Assembly (NCBI GenBank): GCA_049688395.1
Contig: JBAVKQ010000343.1
Coordinates: forward strand, 1-17,082
DNA length: 17,082 nucleotides
Reading direction: 5' to 3'
Origin: Prado023 sp049688395
GTDB lineage: Bacteria > Actinomycetota > Actinomycetes > S36-B12 > CAIYMF01
The notes under the pieces were generated by a model, which searched no databases, was not told where the DNA came from, and was given only the letters and a program-made list of their open reading frames with translations. A program made the position numbers and the translations under genes. Of this stretch, positions 8,941 through 17,082 are shown piece after piece. The number at the start of each line of letters is the position of its first letter. Position 1 is the first letter of the stretch.

Positions 8941-10428
8941 ATGTACGACAGCCACACTCTCCCCACGATCATCCAGGGCGGCATGGGTGTGTCGGTCTCC
9001 AACTGGGAGCTCGCCCGGGCCGTGAGCACGGCCGGCGAGCTGGGCGTCGTGTCAGGCACGGCCCTGGACGTCGTGTGCGCTCGCCGCCTGCAGACCGGCG
9101 ACCCGGGCGGACACATGCGCCGGGCGCTCGCGCACTTCCCCGACATGGCCATGGCCCGCCGCGTGATGAAGCAGTACTACGTGCACGGCGGCAAGGCCCC
9201 CGACGCCTCGTTCACCACGGTCCCGCGGTTCACGATCACCCCGCCGCGCGCCCTGCAGGAGCTTGCCGTCGTGGCCACCTTCTGCGAGGTCTGGCTGGCC
9301 AAGGAGGGCCACGCCGGCGCGGTCGGGATCAACTTCCTGCGCAAGATCGAGCTGCCCCTGCCCTTCGGCCTGCTCGGGGCCCTGCTGGCCGGCGTCGACT
9401 ACGTCATCGTCGGCGCGGGAAACCCGTCGGACCTGCCCGCAATGATCCGCGCACTGGCCGCCGGCGAGGACCTCGACTTCCACGTCAAGGCCCAGGGACT
9501 GCGCTCCGACGATGCGCCGGTGACCGTGCGGTGCAGCCCGCGGGAACTGCTCGGCGCTCGGGCCGGTGGACTGGCCGAACCGCGCTTCCTGGCCATCGTG
9601 GCCTCGGTGGACCTGGCCGCCGGACTGTTCGCCGACGAGCGGACCCGACCGTTCGGGTTCGTGGTGGAGGGCCCCAGCGCCGGTGGGCACAACGCGCCCC
9701 CGCGCGGACCGCGGCGCACCGACGAGCTCGGCCAGCCCGTCTACGACGACCGCGACACCCCGGACCTCGGTGCCCTGGCCGACCTCGGCCTGCCGTTCTG
9801 GCTGGCCGGCTCCTTCGGCACCCCCGCCGGACTGGCCTCGGCCCTCGAGTTCGGCGCGGTCGGCGTACAGGTCGGCACCGCATTCGCCTACTGCGCGCAG
9901 TCCGGGCTGGCCGACTCGCTGAAGACCGAGGTCATCGAGGCCTTGCAGGCCGGCACGCTGGACGTCCGCAGCGACTGGCGGGCCTCGCCCACGGGATTCC
10001 CGTTCCGCGTGATCCAACTGGCCGGGACTGTCAGCGACCCTGAGGTCGCCGCCGGTCGCAAGGCGGTGTGCGACCTCGGCGCGCTGCGCGTGCCGTTCAA
10101 GAAGGCCAACGGCGAGATCGACTACCGCTGCCCGGCCGAGCCGGCGGCTATGTACGCCCGCAAGGGCGGCCGGGCGGCCAACGCCGAGGGCCGCCGCTGC
10201 CTGTGCAACGCACTGCTCGCCGCTGCCGACCTGCCCCAGGTGCGCCCCAACGGCTATGTGGAGCCCCCCATCGTGACCTCCGGCGAGGACTTCAGCGCCG
10301 TCGCCGCGCTGAGCGGGCCGGGCACCGGCGGCACGTACTCCGCCGACGAGGTGCTGGTCCATCTGCGCAGCGGTTTGACCGCTTTCGCGAAGGTCCGCAC
10401 GGGGCGGCGCGCCGCTACCGGCGAGTAA
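8941..10428 (+). CDS. PfaD-like FMN enoyl reductase (nitronate monooxygenase fold)
   Basis: Protein of 495 aa with a flavin TIM barrel of the nitronate monooxygenase / FabK / PfaD group. Seen: the N-terminal barrel strand PTIIQGGMGVSVSNWELARA (8-27) and ELGVVSGTALD; VEGPSAGGHN with His250 in the AGGH motif that lines the flavin pocket; WLAGSFGTPAGLASALEFGA and GVQVGTAFAYC (308-318), the FMN phosphate-binding loops. The C-terminal cap ending in CLCNALLAAADL is typical of PfaD-like proteins rather than small FabK. In polyunsaturated fatty acid synthases, PfaD is the trans-acting enoyl reductase; here it is the first gene upstream of a PfaA-like synthase, so the same role is likely. The ATG at 8941 is preferred over the GTG at 8935: AGG at 8930-8932 is 8 nt from the ATG but only 2 nt from the GTG. 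A pure nitronate monooxygenase is the alternative. Confidence 0.85.
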   Translation: MYDSHTLPTIIQGGMGVSVSNWELARAVSTAGELGVVSGTALDVVCARRLQTGDPGGHMRRALAHFPDMAMARRVMKQYYVHGGKAPDASFTTVPRFTITPPRALQELAVVATFCEVWLAKEGHAGAVGINFLRKIELPLPFGLLGALLAGVDYVIVGAGNPSDLPAMIRALAAGEDLDFHVKAQGLRSDDAPVTVRCSPRELLGARAGGLAEPRFLAIVASVDLAAGLFADERTRPFGFVVEGPSAGGHNAPPRGPRRTDELGQPVYDDRDTPDLGALADLGLPFWLAGSFGTPAGLASALEFGAVGVQVGTAFAYCAQSGLADSLKTEVIEALQAGTLDVRSDWRASPTGFPFRVIQLAGTVSDPEVAAGRKAVCDLGALRVPFKKANGEIDYRCPAEPAAMYARKGGRAANAEGRRCLCNALLAAADLPQVRPNGYVEPPIVTSGEDFSAVAALSGPGTGGTYSADEVLVHLRSGLTAFAKVRTGRRAATGE

Positions 10429-10519
10429 CTGTCCTAGGTCCCGGGTGCAGGGTCATTTTGGGTACCCCTTTGCCGGGTCAGGACCCCTAGCCTGAGGCCC
10501 AGCCGACTTTGGAGGAAGC

Positions 10520-12187
10520 ATGAGCACCGAGCAGGGCCTGGACGCCGAGACACTCGGCCTGATGATGGCGGGTCTGACCGAGTACCTCGCCGACGCCCTC
10601 CCGCTGGAGCGCCAGCTGGAGCTCGACCACGAGGACGTCTGCCCGGAGGAGATCGTCCGGGCGATGTCGACCGACCTGGGCATCCAACTGGTGTTCGTCC
10701 CGGAGGCCTACGGCGGGATGGGCGGGGGTGCGATGGACTCCTACCTGCTGTGCGAGGTGATGGCCCGCAAGGACATCGGCCTGGCCACGGCGATCTTCGC
10801 CACGTTCCTGGGCAGCGACCCGATCCTGGTCGGGGCGACCGAGGAGCAGAAGGAGCGCTGGCTGGGCCGGATCGCCGAGGAGGGCATCGTCTTCGCCTAC
10901 GGTGCGACCGAGCCCGAGGCCGGGTCGGACCTGGCCAACATGAAGACCAGGGCCGTGCCGATGCAGGCCGAGGACGGCACCGTCACCGGCTACCGGATCA
11001 ACGGTGCCAAGCAGTGGATCTCCAACGGCACGATCGCCGACGCCACCACGATCCTGGCCCTGGCCCCCGGCGGACCCACGTGGTTCGTCGTGGAGCGCGG
11101 CACGCCCGGGTTCAGCAGCGCCAAGCCCGAGGACAAGCACGGCATCCGGCTGTCCAACACCGCCGCCCTGTACCTGGACAACGTCGAGGTACCTATCGAG
11201 AACCTGATCGGGGGCGTGGAGGGCAAGGGCCTGGTCCAGGCCCAGCAGGTGTTCGGCTACACCCGCGTCATGGTGGCCGCGTTCGGCCTGGGCGGTGGCT
11301 GGGAGGCCGTGGACCGGTCCATCGAGTACTCCAAGACCCGGATCGCCGGTGGTGCACCGCTGGCGCAGAAGCAGGGCTACACCCACAAGCTGATCGTGCC
11401 GCACGTGGTCCGGCTCGAGGCCGCACGCGCGTTCATCGAGGAGACTGCGCTGCGCCTCGACGCCGGCGAGGGCCCCGATGGCGCACTGAACACCGAGGGC
11501 GCGATCGCCAAGTACCTGGCCAGCGAGTCGGGCAACCGCGCCGCGGAGGACGCCATCCAGGCACTCGGCGGGTACGGCTTCACCCGCGAGTACGTCGTGG
11601 AGAAGATCAAGCGCGACGTGCGGATCACCACGATCTACGAGGGCACCTCCGAGATCCTGGAGATGACCATCGCCCGCGACCGCTGGCAGGAGCACCTGAA
11701 GTCCCGCGGCCAGTACTACCTGATCGCGGCTCGGGAGCTGCACGAGTTGCACGCCCGCGCCCCGCAGGTCGGTGCCGAGATCGCCGCGCTGGGCCTCGAG
11801 GCCCTGGCCGGGGTGTTCACCGCGTGCCAGACCGGGCGACTCACCCGAAACCAGCACGTGCTGTTCCGCCTCGGTGAGCTGGTGGCGCACGCCGAGACCG
11901 CCGCCGCGATGAGCCGACGCGCGGCAGCCGCCGCTGCCGGCACCCTGGACTCGAAGGCCAACCGCCGGTTCGACGCCGACGCACTGGCCGTGATCGCGCG
12001 GATCTTCGCCCGCGAGGCGGCCATGAAGGCCTCCGAGGAGGGGCTGCGCTGGGTGGCCGGCTCCGCCGACCCCGCTCTGGGCCTCGACGCCAGCCTGGCC
12101 GCAGCCATGCCACTGGCCGCCATCCGCAGTGCCCAGGCCGGGCTGGTCGCCGACATGACCGCCCTGGCCGACGTGCTGTACGCCTGA
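10520..12187 (+). CDS. Acyl-CoA dehydrogenase with long C-terminal extension
   Basis: FAD-dependent acyl-CoA (or acyl-ACP) dehydrogenase, 555 aa. The core (about 1-395) has the helical N-terminal domain, the flavin/substrate beta-domain with YGATEPEAGSDLANMKT and GAKQWISNG, and the C-terminal helical domain with QALGGYGFTREYVVEKIKRD and TTIYEGTSEI. Glu374 in YEGTSEI is at the position of the catalytic base of medium-chain dehydrogenase. Residues about 396-555 form an extra, mostly helical, Ala-rich region, as in very-long-chain types, but not assigned to a known domain here. It would introduce a trans-2 double bond into a thioester. Start: GGAGG at 10511-10515, 4 nt before the ATG. It lies 91 bp after the PfaD-like gene and 56 bp before the synthase, same strand, so it is very probably part of that operon. 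This gene is not a component of classical pfa clusters. Confidence 0.9.
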   Translation: MSTEQGLDAETLGLMMAGLTEYLADALPLERQLELDHEDVCPEEIVRAMSTDLGIQLVFVPEAYGGMGGGAMDSYLLCEVMARKDIGLATAIFATFLGSDPILVGATEEQKERWLGRIAEEGIVFAYGATEPEAGSDLANMKTRAVPMQAEDGTVTGYRINGAKQWISNGTIADATTILALAPGGPTWFVVERGTPGFSSAKPEDKHGIRLSNTAALYLDNVEVPIENLIGGVEGKGLVQAQQVFGYTRVMVAAFGLGGGWEAVDRSIEYSKTRIAGGAPLAQKQGYTHKLIVPHVVRLEAARAFIEETALRLDAGEGPDGALNTEGAIAKYLASESGNRAAEDAIQALGGYGFTREYVVEKIKRDVRITTIYEGTSEILEMTIARDRWQEHLKSRGQYYLIAARELHELHARAPQVGAEIAALGLEALAGVFTACQTGRLTRNQHVLFRLGELVAHAETAAAMSRRAAAAAAGTLDSKANRRFDADALAVIARIFAREAAMKASEEGLRWVAGSADPALGLDASLAAAMPLAAIRSAQAGLVADMTALADVLYA

Positions 12188-12243
12188 ATGTCCCGACCGA
12201 CCCGCCAGACCCGCGCGATCGCCGTGTTCCCCAGGAGAGACCG

Positions 12244-15200
12244 ATGACCTATCCCGAGCCGATCGCCATTGTGGGGATCAGCGCGATCATGCCCGACGCC
12301 CCCACCGCTGCGGACTTCTGGTCCAACATCAGGGGGGGCCGCTACTCGATCAGCGAGGTGCCGACCGACCGGTGGGACCCCGAGCTCTACTTCGATCCGG
12401 ACCCCCTGTCGCCCCGCGACTCGACCTACTCGAAGATCGGCGGCTTCGTCCGCGAGTTCCCCTGGGAGCCGATGAAGTGGAAGCTGCCGATCCCGCCGAG
12501 CGTGTCCGCGCAGTTCGACCCGGGCCAGATGTGGTCGGTCAGCGCCGGACGCTCCGCCCTGATGGACGCCGGCTGGCCGGACTGGAACGTCGACTCCGAC
12601 CGGGTCGGTGTGATCCTGGGCAACGCCCTGGGCGGGGACAAGTACGTGCGCACGACGCTGCGGATCAACTACCCGGAGTTCGATGCCGAGTTGGCCAGGA
12701 CGCCCTCGTTCGCCGCCCTGCCCGCCGAGGTCCAGGCCGCGATCCGCGCCGAGGTCCGGGCCGGCTACCTCGAGGATCTTCCGATCATCAACGAGGACAC
12801 CATGCCCGGCGAGCTGGCCAACATCATGGCCGGCCGGGTCGCTGCCCTGTTCAACCTGCGCGGCCCGAACTTCACCACCGACGCCGCATGCGCCTCGGCC
12901 CTGGCCGGGATCAGCGCTGCCATCGGCGGCCTGCAGTCCCACCACTACGACGCGGCGATCGCCGGCGGAGTGGACCGCAACATGAGCCCGGGCGCGTTCG
13001 TGCGCTTCTGCAAGATCGGCGCCCTGTCGGCCACCGGGACCCGGCCCTTCGACGCCGGCGCGGACGGCTTCGTGATGGGCGAGGGCGCGGCGATGTTCGT
13101 GCTCAAGAGGCTCTCGGACGCCGAGGCGGCTGGGGACCGCGTGTATGCGGTCATCCTGGGCATCGGTGGCGCCTCGGACGGCAAGGGCAAGGGCATCACT
13201 GCTCCGAACCCGGTCGGTCAGCGCCTGGCAGTCGCGCGCGCCTGGGAGAACGCCGGCCTCGACCCGGCCACGATGGGGATGCTCGAGGCACACGGCACCT
13301 CGACCCGGGTCGGCGACGCCGCCGAACTCCAGGCCCTCGACGAGATCTTCGCCGGGCGCGGCCTGGCAGCGGGCACGATCGCGCTCGGTTCGGTCAAGTC
13401 CAACATCGGCCACCTCAAGGCCGCCGCCGGCGCAGCTGGGCTATTCAAGGCGACGATGGCCCTTCACGACAAGGTCCTGCCCCCGAGCCTGAACTTCAAC
13501 GACCCCAATCCCAAGGTGGACTGGGCCACGACCCCGTTCGCGGTGAACACCGAGCTGCGCGAGTGGGTGGCGCCCGCCGACATCCCGCGGCGCTCCGGAG
13601 TCAGTGCGTTCGGCTTCGGGGGGACCAACTTCCACCTCGCTCTCGAGGAGCACGTACCGGGTCGGTACCGGGCCCCGGATGCGGCGCGCAGCTTCGCGGG
13701 CGCGGACATCCCGCGGGTCGCTGCCGCGAGCGCCCCGACCGCGGCACCCGCCCCGGCACCCGCCGCCCCAGCCGCCCGCAAGGCACCCCTGCGCGGCGCT
13801 GTCGTGCTCGGTGGTCGTGACGAGGCAGACGTCGTGGCGCAGCTGACCACCCTGGCCGCGCAGGCCGAGGCGGGCCGCGTGCCCCCGACGGTTGCGCCGG
13901 ACCCGGCGCTGGCCGGCGCGGCAGTGCGGGTGGCCATCGACTACGCCGATGCCCCCGACCTGGCCAAGAAGGCCGGCAAGGCGATTGCGGCCTTCGCTGC
14001 CGGCAACCCCGCGATGTTCAAGATGCTGCGCTCCCAGGGCGTGTTCGTGGGCCGAGGTCGCGCACCGAAGATCGCCTTCCTGTTCACCGGCCAGGGGTCG
14101 CAGTACGTGAACATGCTCTCCGCCCTGCGCGACCACGAGCCGCTCGTGCGCGCGGTGTACGACGAGGCCGACCGGATCATGACCCCGCTGCTGGGCAAAC
14201 CGCTGTCGGACTACGTGTTCGCCGACTCCGCCGACCCCGAGACGGTCTCCCGGCTCAACGCACAACTGCTGCAGACCGAGATCACCCAGCCCGCGGTGCT
14301 GACCACCGACGCTGCCATGGCCCAACTGCTGGCGGCCTACGGGATCGCCCCGGACATGGTGATGGGGCACAGCCTGGGCGAGTACGGCGCCCTGGTGGCC
14401 AGCGGAGCGCTGAGTTTCGACGGTGCCCTGGAGGCCGTCAGCGCCCGCGGTCGGGAGATGACCCATGTGTCCCAGGCCGACAACGGCGCGATGGCCGCGG
14501 TGTTCGGGCCACTGGCAGACATCGAGCGGATCGTGGAAGAGGTCGAGGGCTACGTGGTCGTGGCCAACATCAACTCCAACACCCAGGCCGTGATCGGCGG
14601 GGCGACCACAGCGGTCGAGCATGCCGTGGCTGCGTTCCAGGCCGCCGGGATGACCGCCATGCGGATCCCGGTGAGCCACGCGTTCCACACCCAGATCGTG
14701 GCTGGGGCCAGCGAGCCGTTGAAGGTCGCCATGCGTCGTCTGGAGGTCCATGGCCCGCAATTGCCGATCGTGGCCAACGTGACCGGCGAGTTCTACCCCG
14801 CCGACGCCGACGTCGAGACGATGCTCGAGATCCTGGGCCGCCAGATCGCCGAGCCGGTGCAGTTCGTCAAGGGCCTGCACACCCTCTACGACGCCGGCGC
14901 CCGGGTGTTCGTCGAGGTCGGGCCCAAGAAGGCCCTGCACGGCTTCGTCGAGGAGGTCCTCGGCGGCGTGCACGACGATGTCACCGCCCTGTTCACCAAC
15001 CACCCGAAGCTCGGCGACCTCGTGTCGTTCAACCAGGCACTGTGCGGGCTGTACGCCGCCGGCCTGGGCTTCGAGACCCCGGCCGAGTCTGCGCCTGTCG
15101 CGGCATCGAGTGCGACCGCTGCTGTCATTGCTGCTCCTGCCGTGGCGCCCGTGGCCGCCGTCGCCCCCACGGCGGCTGCCGCACCCGCTGCCCCCGCCTC

Positions 15201-17082
15201 CCTGAACCCCACCTCCGCAACGACCCCGAGGACATCCATGACCACCGCGCGCTACGAGGAACTGGGCCGGCTGTTCGCCGGCGTGCTGGAGCAGGGCCTG
15301 CGGGTCTACTCCGGTGAGCCCGCAGGCGCAGCAGCGTCGGGCGTCCAGGGCGTGGCCCTGTCCACCGCCCCGGTCACCATCACCGGCGCAGCTCTGGGCC
15401 TGCCCGGGGTCGAGCGGCTCTTCGATGACGAGAACGTCGGGCGGATCCTGTCCGGCCATCAGTTCATCGACATCATCCCGCACCGGCTCCGCGAGGCGAT
15501 GGTGGACAAGCGGGTCACCCGCCTGGTCAAGAAGGCCGGCAAGGACCCGGTCTTCGAACTCGCCGACGAGTCCAGCGTGATCAAGCTGGCCGGGCGTGGG
15601 GCTCCTCTGGACGTCGTCGAGGAGTTCGGCGTCGAGGCCGCGCGCGACCTGGCCCTGGACCGCACCACCCGTCTGGCCCTCGGCGCCGGACTCGATGCGC
15701 TGCGCGACGCCGGCATCCCGCTGGTCATGCGCTACCGGTCGACCACCCTGGGCACGATGCTGCCCGACGGCTGGGGTCTGCCCCTGTCGATGCGTGACGA
15801 CACCGGGGTCATCTTCGCCTCGGCGTTCCCGGGCTACGGCGAGTTCGCCGGCGACATCGAGCGCTACATGCGCGACCGGGGCCGCCGCGAGCAGTTGCTG
15901 GCCCTCGAGGGGATCCGTGCCCGGATGACCGGCGCCGAGCCGGCCGCCGCCGAGGTGGACCGCCAGCTCGCTGAGCTGCGTCGACTGCTCGAGACCGAGC
16001 GCTTCGACTTCGACCGGCGCTTCATCTTCCGCTGCCTGGCCATGGGGCACTCGCAGTTCGCCGAGCTGATCGGCGCCCGCGGACCGAACACCCAGGTCAA
16101 CGCCGCGTGCGCCAGCACCACCCAGGCCGTCTCGCTGGCCGAGGACTGGATCCGTACCGGCCGGGCCCGCCGCGTGATCATCGTCTCGGCCGACGACGTC
16201 ACCAGCGACACGCTGCTGCCCTGGGTCGGCTCGGGCTTCCTGGCCACGGGTGCCGCCGCCACCGAGGACGTCGTGGCCGACGTGGCCACCCCGTTCGACC
16301 GGCGTCGGCACGGCATGGTCGTGGGCATGGGTGCTGCCGCGCTGGTGGTGGAGGCCCCCGATTCGGCCCGCGAGCGTGGCATCCAGCCCATCTGCGAGGT
16401 GCTGGCCTCGGCCACCGCCAACAGCGCGTTCCACGGCACCCGACTGGACGTCGACCACGTCGGCCAGGTCATGGAGGGCCTGGTCGGCACCGCCGAGGCG
16501 CGTGGGATCAACCGCACCGAGATCGCCCCACAGACCGTGTTCGTCTCGCACGAGACCTACACGCCGGCCCGTGGTGGCTCTGCCGCTGCCGAGGTCAACG
16601 CGTTGCGCCGCGTGTTCGGCGCCGCAGCCGACTCGATCGTCATCACCAACACCAAGGGCTTCACCGGCCACGCCATGGGTGCGGGCATCGAGGACGTCGT
16701 GGCCGTCAAGGCCCTGGAGACCGGGATCGTCCCGCCGGTGCCCAACTACAAGGAGCCTGACCCCGACCTGGGCACGCTGAACCTCTCGCTCGGCGGCGCC
16801 TACCCGGTGCGCTACGCCCTGCGGCTGGCCGCTGGTTTCGGGTCGCAGATCGCCATGTCGCTGCTGCGCTGGACGCCGATGCCCGACGGTGCGCGCCGCG
16901 CGCCGGCCGAGCTCGGCTACGCCTACCGGATCATCGACCAGGCCGCGTGGGACCGCTGGCTGGCCCAGGCCGCCGGTCGCCCCGGAGCCCACCTCGAGGT
17001 GGATCATCGTCGGCTGCGCGTGGTCGACGCCGGTGCCCCGACCCTGGCACCCGCGGCGCCCGCGGCGGCACCAGTCCCCGCC
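12244..17082 (+). CDS. PfaA/HglE-like multidomain lipid (polyketide) synthase, 5' part: KS-AT-KS
   Basis: Open frame of 1613 codons with no stop, running off the window. KS1 (about 1-460) has Cys216 in DAACAS, His350 in EAHGTSTRVGD and His390 in SNIGHLKAAAG, the complete condensing triad. Its VPTDRWDPELYFDPDP, MPGELANIMAGRVAALFNLRG and SSDGKGKGITAPN-like blocks resemble PfaA/HglE ketosynthases rather than ordinary modular PKS. An Ala/Pro linker (about 480-516) follows, then an AT (about 608-910) with FTGQGSQY, nucleophile Ser710 in GHSLGEY, and HAFH (His815), the malonyl-type motif. A second Ala/Pro linker is at about 946-1000. KS2 (about 1044-1540) has Cys1289 in NAACAST, His1436 in SHETYT and His1476 in GFTGHAMGAG. 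The tail YRIIDQAAWDRWLAQ (about 1560-1574) leads into another Pro/Ala linker at the window edge. No ACP motif is seen between AT and KS2. Start: AGGAG 6 nt before the ATG. Confidence 0.9.
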   Translation, partial: MTYPEPIAIVGISAIMPDAPTAADFWSNIRGGRYSISEVPTDRWDPELYFDPDPLSPRDSTYSKIGGFVREFPWEPMKWKLPIPPSVSAQFDPGQMWSVSAGRSALMDAGWPDWNVDSDRVGVILGNALGGDKYVRTTLRINYPEFDAELARTPSFAALPAEVQAAIRAEVRAGYLEDLPIINEDTMPGELANIMAGRVAALFNLRGPNFTTDAACASALAGISAAIGGLQSHHYDAAIAGGVDRNMSPGAFVRFCKIGALSATGTRPFDAGADGFVMGEGAAMFVLKRLSDAEAAGDRVYAVILGIGGASDGKGKGITAPNPVGQRLAVARAWENAGLDPATMGMLEAHGTSTRVGDAAELQALDEIFAGRGLAAGTIALGSVKSNIGHLKAAAGAAGLFKATMALHDKVLPPSLNFNDPNPKVDWATTPFAVNTELREWVAPADIPRRSGVSAFGFGGTNFHLALEEHVPGRYRAPDAARSFAGADIPRVAAASAPTAAPAPAPAAPAARKAPLRGAVVLGGRDEADVVAQLTTLAAQAEAGRVPPTVAPDPALAGAAVRVAIDYADAPDLAKKAGKAIAAFAAGNPAMFKMLRSQGVFVGRGRAPKIAFLFTGQGSQYVNMLSALRDHEPLVRAVYDEADRIMTPLLGKPLSDYVFADSADPETVSRLNAQLLQTEITQPAVLTTDAAMAQLLAAYGIAPDMVMGHSLGEYGALVASGALSFDGALEAVSARGREMTHVSQADNGAMAAVFGPLADIERIVEEVEGYVVVANINSNTQAVIGGATTAVEHAVAAFQAAGMTAMRIPVSHAFHTQIVAGASEPLKVAMRRLEVHGPQLPIVANVTGEFYPADADVETMLEILGRQIAEPVQFVKGLHTLYDAGARVFVEVGPKKALHGFVEEVLGGVHDDVTALFTNHPKLGDLVSFNQALCGLYAAGLGFETPAESAPVAASSATAAVIAAPAVAPVAAVAPTAAAAPAAPASLNPTSATTPRTSMTTARYEELGRLFAGVLEQGLRVYSGEPAGAAASGVQGVALSTAPVTITGAALGLPGVERLFDDENVGRILSGHQFIDIIPHRLREAMVDKRVTRLVKKAGKDPVFELADESSVIKLAGRGAPLDVVEEFGVEAARDLALDRTTRLALGAGLDALRDAGIPLVMRYRSTTLGTMLPDGWGLPLSMRDDTGVIFASAFPGYGEFAGDIERYMRDRGRREQLLALEGIRARMTGAEPAAAEVDRQLAELRRLLETERFDFDRRFIFRCLAMGHSQFAELIGARGPNTQVNAACASTTQAVSLAEDWIRTGRARRVIIVSADDVTSDTLLPWVGSGFLATGAAATEDVVADVATPFDRRRHGMVVGMGAAALVVEAPDSARERGIQPICEVLASATANSAFHGTRLDVDHVGQVMEGLVGTAEARGINRTEIAPQTVFVSHETYTPARGGSAAAEVNALRRVFGAAADSIVITNTKGFTGHAMGAGIEDVVAVKALETGIVPPVPNYKEPDPDLGTLNLSLGGAYPVRYALRLAAGFGSQIAMSLLRWTPMPDGARRAPAELGYAYRIIDQAAWDRWLAQAAGRPGAHLEVDHRRLRVVDAGAPTLAPAAPAAAPVPA

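Noticed and set aside
10475..10493. GGGTCAGGACCC inverted repeat and TAGCCT as an internal promoter/operator before the acyl-CoA dehydrogenase gene
   Set aside because: Five-bp arms are short, no -35 lies at a proper distance from TAGCCT, and the gap of 91 bp is compatible with read-through from the PfaD-like gene.
13681..15240. Frameshift or gene boundary in the Ala/Pro-rich stretches of the synthase
   Set aside because: Reading codon by codon, the frame stays open and connects KS1, AT and KS2 without a stop; the stretches are ordinary interdomain linkers.
13441..17007. Antisense open frame of 1188 codons over the synthase gene
   Set aside because: The plus strand here encodes a clear AT and KS2. 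The antisense product is rich in His, Gly, Arg, Gln and Val with no domain, a shadow expected when third positions are nearly all G/C.

Overview
The window is about 17.1 kb of very GC-rich DNA, with G or C at almost every third codon position. It looks like the chromosome of a high-GC actinomycete. Support comes from the ettA gene sitting next to an ssb-like gene (an arrangement also known from mycobacteria), a DUF2505 protein, an Abhydrolase_9 membrane protein and strong GGAGG-type ribosome binding sites. I cannot name the genus. No tRNA, rRNA, CRISPR array, insertion sequence or phage gene was seen.

Left part (62-5870), all on the minus strand. Read in the direction of transcription: a MaoC-type double hot-dog dehydratase/hydratase; a protein I read as two RNase III-like domains in one chain; a single-stranded DNA-binding protein without the usual acidic tail; the ABC-F translation factor EttA; and an AspT/YidE-type permease carrying two TrkA_C domains. 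Gaps are 55-110 bp, so some co-transcription is possible.

Centre (5990-8658), plus strand. A DUF2505 gene lies divergent to the MaoC gene, and a short 20-bp tandem repeat runs across its stop codon. It is followed by a 682-residue membrane protein with a C-terminal alpha/beta-hydrolase domain (nucleophile Ser440 in GESLG).

Right part (8881-17082), plus strand. This is the most interesting region: a probable three-gene lipid-synthesis operon. It begins with an unusual 37-bp palindrome made of two TTAC-N10-GTAA sites, which looks like a double operator. Then come a PfaD-like flavin enoyl reductase, an acyl-CoA dehydrogenase with a long C-terminal extension, and the first 1613 residues of a giant multidomain synthase (KS-AT-KS so far) that runs off the window. 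The first KS resembles PfaA/HglE-type enzymes of polyunsaturated fatty acid and 'secondary lipid' synthases. The operon probably makes a specialised long-chain or polyketide-like lipid: the synthase condenses malonyl units, the PfaD-like protein reduces enoyl intermediates in trans, and the dehydrogenase may desaturate a starter, intermediate or product. The acyl carrier, ketoreductase and dehydratase domains expected of such a synthase are not in the window and presumably lie downstream.

Two observations stand out as possibly undescribed: the single-chain tandem RNase III-like protein with one apparently intact and one degenerate catalytic half, and the lipid-synthase operon with its embedded acyl-CoA dehydrogenase, unusual second KS and double operator.
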